This document shows positions 56,060-64,000 of a DNA stretch of 64,000 nucleotides, one piece after another. A program made the position numbers and the translations under genes. This DNA comes from Hirundichthys speculiger (Eukaryota > Chordata > Actinopteri > Beloniformes > Exocoetidae), in assembly GCA_018398805.1 (NCBI GenBank), contig JAGFBZ010002145.1:186001-250000 (forward strand), given 5' to 3'. Numbering within the stretch: position 1 is the first letter of the stretch; each line of letters starts with the position of its first letter. The notes beneath the pieces are model-generated. The model saw only the letters and a list, made by a program, of their open reading frames with translations, did no database searches and had not been told where the DNA came from.

Positions 56060-57462
56060 AGTTTTGTTTACATTTGAGTTCGTTTGTTGACTCAGAGTTA
56101 GTTCATTGAATCAGAGTTAGTTCGTTGATTCAAAGTTAGTTCACTGACTCAGTTTGTTCGTTGACTCAGAGTTCATTTGTTGTTGACTCAGATCGTTTGT
56201 TGACTCAGAGTTAGTTAATTGACTCAGTTCGTTCGTTGACTCAGTTAGTTTGTTGACTCAGAGTTAGTTAATTGACTCAGTTCGTTCGTTGACTCAGTTC
56301 GTTCGTTGACTCAGAGTTAGTTAATTGACTCAGTTCGTTCGTTGACTCAGAGTTAGTTTGTTGACTCAGTTTGTTCATTGACTCAGTTCGTTTGTTGACT
56401 CAGAGTTAGTTAATTGACTCAGTTACTTCATTGACTCAGAGTTAGTTAATTGACTCAGTTACTTCATTGACTCAGAGTTAGTTAATTGACTCAGTTCGTT
56501 CGTTGACTCAGTTCGTTCGTTGACTCAGTTAGTTTGTTGACTCAGAGTTAGTTAATTGACTCAGTTACTTCATTGACTCAGAGTTAGTTAATTGACTCAG
56601 TTCGTTCGTTGACTCAGTTCGTTCGTTGACTCAGAGTTCGTTCGTTGACTCAGAGTTAGTTTGTTGACTCAGAGTTAGTTAATTGACTCAGTTACTTCAT
56701 TGACTCAGAGTTAGTTAATTGACTCAGTTCGTTCGTTGACTCAGTTCGTTCGTTGACTCAGAGTTCGTTCGTTGACTCAGAGTTAGTTTGTTGACTCAGA
56801 GTTAGTTTGTTGACTCAGTTCATTCACTGACTCAGTTAGTTTGTTGACTCAGTTCGTTCATTGACTCAGTTTGTTGACTCAGTTCGTTCATTGACTCAGT
56901 TTGTTTGTTGACTCAGTTCGTTCGTTGACTCAGAGTTAGTTTGTTGACTCAGTTCATTCGTTGAGTCAGTACTAGTTTGTTGACTCAAAGTTAGTTCACT
57001 GAATCAGTTTTTTGACTCAGAGTTAGTTAATTGACTCAGTTCGTTCGTTGACTCAGTTTGTTCGTTGACTCAGAGTTCGTTCGTTGACTCAGAGTTAGTT
57101 TGTTGACTCAGAGTTAGTTTGTTGACTCAGTTCGTTCATTGACTCAGTTTGTTGACTCAGTTCGTTCATTGACTCAGTTTGTTTGTTGACTCAGTTCGTT
57201 CGTTGACTCAGAGTTAGTTTGTTGACTCAGTTCATTCGTTGAGTCAGTACTAGTTTGTTGACTCAAAGTTAGTTCACTGAATCAGTTTTTTGACTCAGAG
57301 TTAGTTAATTGACTCAGTTCGTTCGTTGACTCAGTTCGTTCATTGACTCAGTTCGTTCGTTGACTCAAAGTTAGTTCACTGAATCAGAGTTTGTTGACTC
57401 AGATCGTTTGTCGACTCAGAGTTAGTTTGTTGACTCAGTTAGTTTGTTGACTCAGACTTTTC
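56060..57462. repeat. Minisatellite built on TGACTCA
   Basis: About 1.4 kb of units such as GTTCGTTGACTCAGAGTTA and GTTAATTGACTCA, 16-20 bp long. Nearly every unit contains TGACTCA, the AP-1 consensus, with a few TGAGTCA and TGAATCA variants. Larger blocks repeat, for example around 56880-57010 and 57120-57290. Confidence 0.95.
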
Positions 57463-58494
57463 TGAAACAGACTCTAGATCTTTTCACTGCCTCCTGTTTT
57501 CTAACCTGCAGACAAAGAAAAAAATCTCAGACTCCTTAAATTCCACCACATTTCATTTTTCTTGAGTTCTGGACTTTGACTGGATCCTTCCAGAATCTTC
57601 ATCTTGTTTCATCCATTCTGACGCAGATCTACTGCTGTGTTTGGGATCATAGTCCTGTCACATGACCCAGTTTCATGGTCCACTCAATGACTGGAAGATG
57701 TCCACGTGGCCCGGACCATCACCCCTCCACCACCGTGCTTGACAGTGGGTCTGTCCATGTTTCCTGACCGCACGTCTCTGGTTATAAGTTAGTGAACGTC
57801 AGAGCAGCTAACGAGGCTCCTCTGGTTCTACTGAGGAAAGTGTCTGAGCAGCAGGACGTCTGCTGGAAGGAACCATGAACTCTGATGTCCTGCAGCCGTC
57901 GTCGTGCCGACTGACGCGTTGACTGACAGCTGCTGAGGTGGAGGAACATCTGGAGCTGCAGCAGCCGCAGCCAAACTTCTGCAGGATCCTCAATGACATG
58001 TTTTGACATCCTGTCAAAATGTTCAGCGAAGCCTCCATTATTCATAAACCGAAGAACCCCCGCCGTCTCTCCTGCTGCTGCACCTCCATCATCTTCATCT
58101 CAGAAGTTAAAGAAGAGCGGAGTTTCAAATCTGGCAGAGAAGATGATGAAGAAGAAGATGATGAAGCAGATGATGAAGAAGATGATGAAGAAGAAGATGA
58201 TGAAGAAGATGAAGCAGGTTCACGTCTCGATGAAAAACTCTCTCCAGACCTCAGAGGAGTAAAGGTTTAATGCAGCAGTGAGTCGTGGTAAAAACAAATA
58301 TCATCATTATTATTATTATTATTATTATTTTAATACGAGCAACAACTAACGTTCTACTTTTCATGTAAATAATAAATATTGTAACAACTGAAAGTACAAA
58401 TCTCACATATCGCAGCTTTAAATGAACTGGTCCAACAGAAAACAGGGATCTGCAGATCTGCAGCTGTTTCACTATTTCAGATAAGGTCAAAGTT
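57463..58494. other. No gene seen; acidic-coding GAA/GAT repeat
   Basis: Unique sequence with a GATGAAGAAGAT repeat at 58138-58218 that would encode Asp/Glu in one frame. Frames on both strands around 57780-58050 lack known motifs. Confidence 0.4.
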
Positions 58495-59875
58495 GGAGGA
58501 ACATCTGGTCAGTGTTGGAGGAACATCTGGTCGGGTTGGAGGAACATCTGGTCAGGGTTGGAGGAACATCTGGTCAGGGTTGGAGGAACATCTGGTCAGT
58601 GTTGGAGGAACATCTGGTCAGGGTTGGAGGAACATCTGGTCAGGGTTGGAGGAACATCTGGTCAGGTTTGGAGGAACACCTGGTCAGGGCTGGAAGAACA
58701 CCTGGTCAGGGTTGGAGGAACACCTGGTCAGGGTTGGAGGAACATCTGGTCAGGGTTGGAGGAACACCTGGTCAGGGTTGGAGGAACATCTGGTCAGGGT
58801 TGGAGGAACATCTGGTCAGGGTTGGAAGAACATCTGGTCAGGGTTGGAGGAACATCTGGTCATTGTAGGAGGAACACCTGGTCAGTGTTGGAGGAACACC
58901 TGGTCAGTGTTGGAAGAACATCTGGTCGGGTTGGAGGAACACCTGGTCAGGGTTGAAGGAACACCTGGTCAGGGTTGGAGGAACACCTGGTCAGTGTTGG
59001 AAGAACATCTGGTCAGGGTTGGAAGAACATCTGGTCAGTGTTGGAAGAACATCTGGTCAGGGTTGGAGGAACATCTGGTCAGTGTAGGAGGAACACCTGG
59101 TCAGTGTTGGAAGAACATCTGGTCAGGGTTGGAGGAACACCTGGTCAGGGTTGGAGGAACATCTGGTCAGTGTAGGAGGAACACCTGGTCAGGGTTGGAG
59201 GAACATCTGGTCAGGGTTGGAGGAACATCTGGTCAGGTTTGGAGGAACATCTGGTCAAGGTTGGAGGAACATCTGGTCAAGGTTGGAAGAACATCTGGTC
59301 GGGTTGGAGGAACATCTGGTCAGGGCTGGAGGAACATCTGGTCAGGAGTGGAGGAACATCTGGTCAGGACTGGAGGAACATCTGGTCAGGGTTGGAGGAA
59401 TGTCCGGTCAGGGTTGGAGGAACATCTGGTCGGGTTGGAGGAACATCTGGTCAGGGCTGGAGGAACATCTGGTCAGTGTTGGAGGAACATCTGGTCAGGA
59501 CTGGAGGAACATCTGGTCAGGACTGGAGGAACATCTGGTCAGGGTTGGAAGGAACATCTGGTCGGGTTGGAACATCTGGGGTTGGAGGACATCTGGTCAG
59601 GGTTGGAGGAACATCTGGTCAGGGTTGGAGGAACATCTGGTCAGGGTGGAAGAACATCTGTCAGGCTGGAGGAACATCTGGTCAGGGTTGGAGGAACACC
59701 TGGTCAGGGCTGGAGGAACATCTGGTCAGGGTTGGAGGAACATCTGGTCAGGGTTGGAAGAACATCTGGTCAGGGCTGGAGGAACATCTGGTCAGGGTTG
59801 GAGGAACACCTGGTCAGGGCTGGAGGAACATCTGGTCAGGGTTGGAAGAACATCTGGTCAGTGTTGGAGGGTTGG
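58495..59875. repeat. 22-bp minisatellite (GGTTGGAGGAACATCTGGTCAG)
   Basis: About 63 units of 22 bp with CACCTGG, GTGTTGG and GGCTGG variants. Because 22 is not a multiple of three and the unit lacks stops, all three plus-strand frames stay open, one for 462 codons. No protein is supported. Confidence 0.97.
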
Positions 59876-61195
59876 AGTTGAACTGTAGGAGATGATGTTG
59901 GAGATGTTTTAGAGGTCAGAAGATAAAACTCAGTTAAATTATACTTATTAGGAGATAAGTTCAATTTAGTCATAAAAACAATATTTTTGTCAAAGTTTTT
60001 CATGAAATTGAAACTTTTGTAAAATCATGAACTTAAGTTGTAAAATTGAAACTTATTAACTAACTATTGAAACTCTGTCATTAAATATTGAATTTTGCAA
60101 AATTACAACTTTTTGACATAAAATTGCGACTTCATGTCCCAAAATTAAAACATTTGTTACAAAATTGTAAGTTTGGCAACTTTTTGTCATAAAAAAACAT
60201 ATTTTTCCTAAGTTTTTATTGTGAAATTAACAAACTTGAGACTTCTGACAAAATTAACCAACTTTTTAAAGTAAAAATATTGTTACTTTTGTAGAACTGC
60301 AGATTTTTACTCTAAAAGTCGTGAACTTTTTTGTAAAATAGCAACTTTTTAACCAAATATTGCAAGTTTTTAACAAATTACAACTTTATGTCCTAAAAAA
60401 AAATCATGCGTTACAAAATCATTGATTTCAAAACTTTTGTCATAAAGAAAAAAATCACACAAAAATCTAACTTTTTGACATAAAAGTCAGTAATTTTACA
60501 AAACAGCTGCTTCTGAACAAAAACAAAACAAGTGAAAAGGTGAGAATCAGGACGTTTATAGAACTGAACGTTTCCGTCGTGAACGTAACGCCGCTGCTCA
60601 GCCGTCAGAAAGTGCACGTGTCAGAGGTCAAAGGGGGAGGAGCCAAACCACCTGGAGTCCACCTGTGCACGTGTCTGGTCACACCTGAACGTTTCCATCA
60701 TCCGACATCCTGTTTCTGAGCTGACTGGACCGAACCACAATGAGCTAAAACTCTCCAAAAACCTTTAAAAACATGTTTTCATCTGCGTTTGGCGCTAATT
60801 ACACGGTTGCAGATTAAACGGTTTAGTGTTGCAGAATGAGTCTGTTGTTTCTGAACCGGCAGCTGATTCGGTCTCTGGTGACTGATGAAGTAGAGCAGCA
60901 GCTGCTTTGAGCCTGACAGCTGGTCATTAGACAACGCTGCCCCCCCGACGCTCTGCTGTTTCCACTGGGGGGGGGGGGGGGGGACACACAGGGGGGTCCA
61001 CATCAGCTTCCTCCTCAAAAACAGTCTCTCACACACCTGACCAGGGTGCAACATCCCAGACCTGCTGCTTGGCCTCCAGACCTCCAGGTGTGGTCGACAG
61101 GCCGTTTTCATGTGACGTCTAGTAAACGTGTCTCACTTGAAATGAGGGCTGTTGGACAGATTTGATCAGCATTAATGCAAATTAACATAAGCGAG
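59876..61195. other. No gene seen; AT-rich then mixed
   Basis: Bases 59930-60520 are AT-rich with AACTTTTGTAAAAT-like words. An 18-base G run lies at 60967-60984. Confidence 0.4.
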
Positions 61196-61197
61196 TG

Positions 61198-61916
61198 TCT
61201 CAGGTGAACCCAGGTGACCTCAGGTGAACCCAGGTGAACTCAGGTGACCTCAGGTGAACTCAGGTGAACCCAGGTGACCTCAGGTGAACTCAGGTGAACT
61301 CAGGTGACCTCAGGTGACCTCAGGTGAACCCAGGTGAACTCAGGTGACCTCAGGTGAACTCAGGTGAACCCAGGTGACCTCAGGTGAACCCAGGTGACCT
61401 CAGGTGAACTCAGGTGAACCCAGGTGAACTCAGGTGACCTCAGGTGAACTCAGGTGAACCCAGGTGACCTCAGGTGAACTCAGGTGACCTCAGGTGAACC
61501 CAGGTGACCTCAGGTGACCTCAGGTGACCTCAGGTGAACTCAGGTAAACCCAGGTGACCTCAGGTGAACTCAGGTGACCTCAGGTGAACCCAGGTGAACT
61601 CAGGTGACCTCAGGTGACCTCAGGTGAACTCAGGTGAACCCAGGTGACCTCAGGTGAACTCAGGTGAACTCAGGTGACCTCAGGTGACCTCAGGTGAACT
61701 CAGGTGAACCCAGGTGACCTCAGGTGAACTCAGGTGAACCCAGGTGACCTCAGGTGAACCCAGGTGAACCCAGGTGACCTCAGGTGACCTCAGGTGACCT
61801 CAGGTGAACTCAGGTGACCTCAGGTGACCTCAGGTGAACCCAGGTGACCTCAGGTCACCTGAGGTGAACCCAGGTGACCTCAGGTGACCTCAGGTGACCT
61901 CAGGTGAACTCAGGTG
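61198..61916. repeat. 10-bp minisatellite (CAGGTGAACT / CAGGTGACCT)
   Basis: About 72 units of ten bases, CAGGTGAACC, CAGGTGAACT or CAGGTGACCT, with almost no other variation. Each contains the E-box CAGGTG. Confidence 0.98.
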
Positions 61917-63174
61917 AACGTTAGCAGTGATGCGTTCATGATCAGCTCCCAGGTCGACTACTTCCACCCGTTTGACTGTGTTTGGGTTCATTCTGGTCGG
62001 ACGCTGCACAGCAACATGAAAAAGAAGCTCTGAAGGCCCAAACCCGGCAGCTGAAGGTCCAGTTTTTATTTCTACCGTCTACGGTTCGATTCAGGATCTT
62101 AATCGTGTAACAAAGTTGGTTTGTTCTGCCGTGAACTTCATCTCTTACCTGAACCCAGCAGACGCAGCGCTGAGGCTCAGAGAGCAGCAACAGTGAGGAA
62201 ACACTGCCCCCTGTTGACCAGAACCGGAGCTGCAGAGTCCAGCCTGGTCTCCAGCCCGTCTGAGGCTGCTGGCAGAACTCTGTAGTCCACCTCCTGGAGG
62301 CTCTGAGGGGTTTTAGGAGCTGGGAGGAACCCTGACCCTACAGGTCCACCGGGTCAGAACCTTCAGAGACAAACGCTGCTGTCTGTCTTCCTGGGATTCG
62401 CTCACTAGAACAGAAAACCTTCCAACTTCTTAAATATTTCAAGCGGTTTTTTTTGTTTTTCCATCGATTTGATGCTGAAGCGTCGATACACTGCAGAGGC
62501 CGGCTCAACGGCTGTTGCTAGGCAACCAGGTGGTACATGCCATAGGGGGAGATGATGGGCAGACGTTACTGGGAAGATGAGAAAACTTCTTCAAAACCTC
62601 CAGCAGACGTCGTCTAAGTAAACCGAAAACTTCCCCAAAACACACGGAGTTAAACTTTTAGGATACGACTTCTGAAAAATATGACTTTCTATACGACTTT
62701 CCCTAAAACTACCCCTAACCCATCTAACCCAACTAACCAACCTAACCCATCTGTTGTGTTAAAACAGGGTCAGTACGGCCTGTTTATCAGTGATATTAAT
62801 ATCTAATTAATTAATATCTAATCCAAGCTGGGATGTTGCTCAGGCGCCATTAAATGATTTCTGAGAATCGTAGCTGTTGGAATAAATTAGCTCAGATTGT
62901 CTAGTGACTTTTTAAATGTTAACAACTGCCTCACTAGAACCTCAACTACTGGTAAAATATTATAGTTATTTGTAATTTTTACACAACATGGTCCTTTCCA
63001 GATGCCTCTGGACACTTAAACATGAGGCTTTGTTTTTCCCAAAGTGAGGTTTTTAATTGTAAAAGCATTAATCAGTCCCTCATTACTGTTAATAAACACT
63101 TGATTCATTTCTGAAGAGAAATTAAACAGTTGTAGATGCATCAGCGCTGCGTCTCCAGTCAGACACTCAACCAT
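61917..63174. other. No gene seen
   Basis: Unique sequence. A short run of TAACCCATC/TAACCCAAC words lies at 62708-62752. Confidence 0.35.
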
Positions 63175-64000
63175 CCACCTGTGGTCAGGTAGTCAGGTAG
63201 TCAGTGGTCCAGGTGATGGTGGAGACGTCCACCTGTGGTCAGGTAGTCAGGTAGTCAGTGGTCCAGGTGATGGAGGAGACATCCACCTGTGGTCAGGTAG
63301 TCAGTGGTCCAGGTGATGGTGGAGACATCCAGCTGTGGTCTGTCAGGTAGTCAGTGGTCCAGGTGATGGTGGAGACATCCAGCTGTGGTCTGTGTGGTCA
63401 GGTAGTCAGTGGTCAGGTGAGTGGTCCAGGTGAGACATCCAGCTGTGGTCTGGTCAGTGGTGGTCAGGTAGTCAGTGGTCCAGGTGATGGTGGAGACGTC
63501 CACCTGTGGTCAGGTAGTCAGTGGTCCAGGTGATGGTGGAGACATCCACCTGTGGTCAGGTAGTCAGTGGTCCAGGTGATGGAGGAGACATCCACCTGTG
63601 GTCAGGTAGTCAGTGGTCCAGGTGATGGTGGAGACATCCACCTGTAGTCAGGTAGTCAGTGGTCCAGGTGATGGAGGAGACGTCCACCTGTGGTCAGTCA
63701 GGTAGTCAGTGGTCCAGGTGATGGTGGAGACATCCAGCTGTGGTCTGTCAGTCAGGTAGTCAGTGGTCCAGGTGATGGAGGAGACATCCAGCTGTGGTCT
63801 GTCAGTCAGGTAGTCAGTGGTCCAGGTGATGGTGGAGACATCCAGCTGTGGTCAGTTAGTCAGTGGTCCAGGTGATGGTGGAGACATCCAGCTGTCAGGT
63901 AGTCGTGGTCCAGGTGTGGTCCAGTCAGGTAGTCAGGTAGTCAGTGGTCCAGGTGATGGAGGACATCCAGCTGTGGTCAGGTAGTCAGTGGTCCAGGTGA
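63175..64000. repeat. About 46-bp minisatellite, running off the window
   Basis: Units of about 46 bp are built from GTGGTCAGGTAGTCAGTGG, TCCAGGTGATGGTGGAGACA and TCCAGCTG or TCCACCTG. Lengths vary by deletion of sub-blocks. The array continues beyond 64000. Confidence 0.93.

Noticed and set aside
58493..59881. 462-codon open frame on plus
   Set aside because: It lies wholly in a 22-bp minisatellite without stops; all three frames are open for the same reason.
61198..61916. CRISPR-like array
   Set aside because: Units are directly adjacent 10-mers with no unique spacers, and the genome is eukaryotic.

Overview
The window looks like nuclear DNA of a ray-finned (teleost) fish. The reasons are the first coding exon of a glutamate receptor delta gene, short spliced introns, many fish-type DNA transposon remnants (hAT, PIF/Harbinger, Tc1-like), a gypsy fragment, a stonustoxin-family fragment, and very dense minisatellites. 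No bacterial-style operon is present, and most long open frames are low-complexity shadows of tandem repeats.

Layout. About 1-15.5 kb is probably the 3' part (in gene direction) of the large first intron of grid1. It holds hAT-type miniature elements, GGAT and other simple arrays, a THAP-bearing transposon remnant and nested MITE-like sequence. Coding exon 1 of grid1 lies on the minus strand at 15550-15628, inside a GC-rich promoter region (about 15.1-16.9 kb). About 17-21 kb is upstream intergenic sequence with a clean hAT MITE (8-bp target duplication GTTTAAAT).

The centre, about 21.1-36.4 kb, is a cluster of five closely related small genes, here G1 to G5, in orientation + - - + +. Each has the same structure: a 10-bp coding exon 1, a 63-bp exon 2, a large exon 3 with the Gly/Ser/Tyr-rich domain plus a conserved 90-residue tail, and a non-coding terminal exon with AATAAA. 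All five spliced models stay in frame (193-226 aa) and predict a secreted, cysteine-free, glycine-rich protein. Each promoter carries two to four tandem 23-bp modules, each with its own TATA box. G2-G3 and G4-G5 form an inverted repeat of roughly 4 kb arms around a 2.2-kb spacer holding a hAT element. I do not recognise the family; it is the best candidate for an undescribed system here.

About 37-45.4 kb is mobile-element territory: a 1.3-kb Harbinger element with broken transposase and Myb-like reading frames, a gypsy RNase H fragment, a broken stonustoxin-like gene, a CTG/GGT-rich array, and a 3-kb hAT element with a second hAT element nested in it that carries a THAP-like exon. From 45.4 kb to the end, minisatellites dominate (10-, 15-, 18-, 20/21-, 22- and about 46-bp units, plus an array built on the AP-1 motif TGACTCA), interrupted by further MITEs. 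No protein-coding gene can be supported there.
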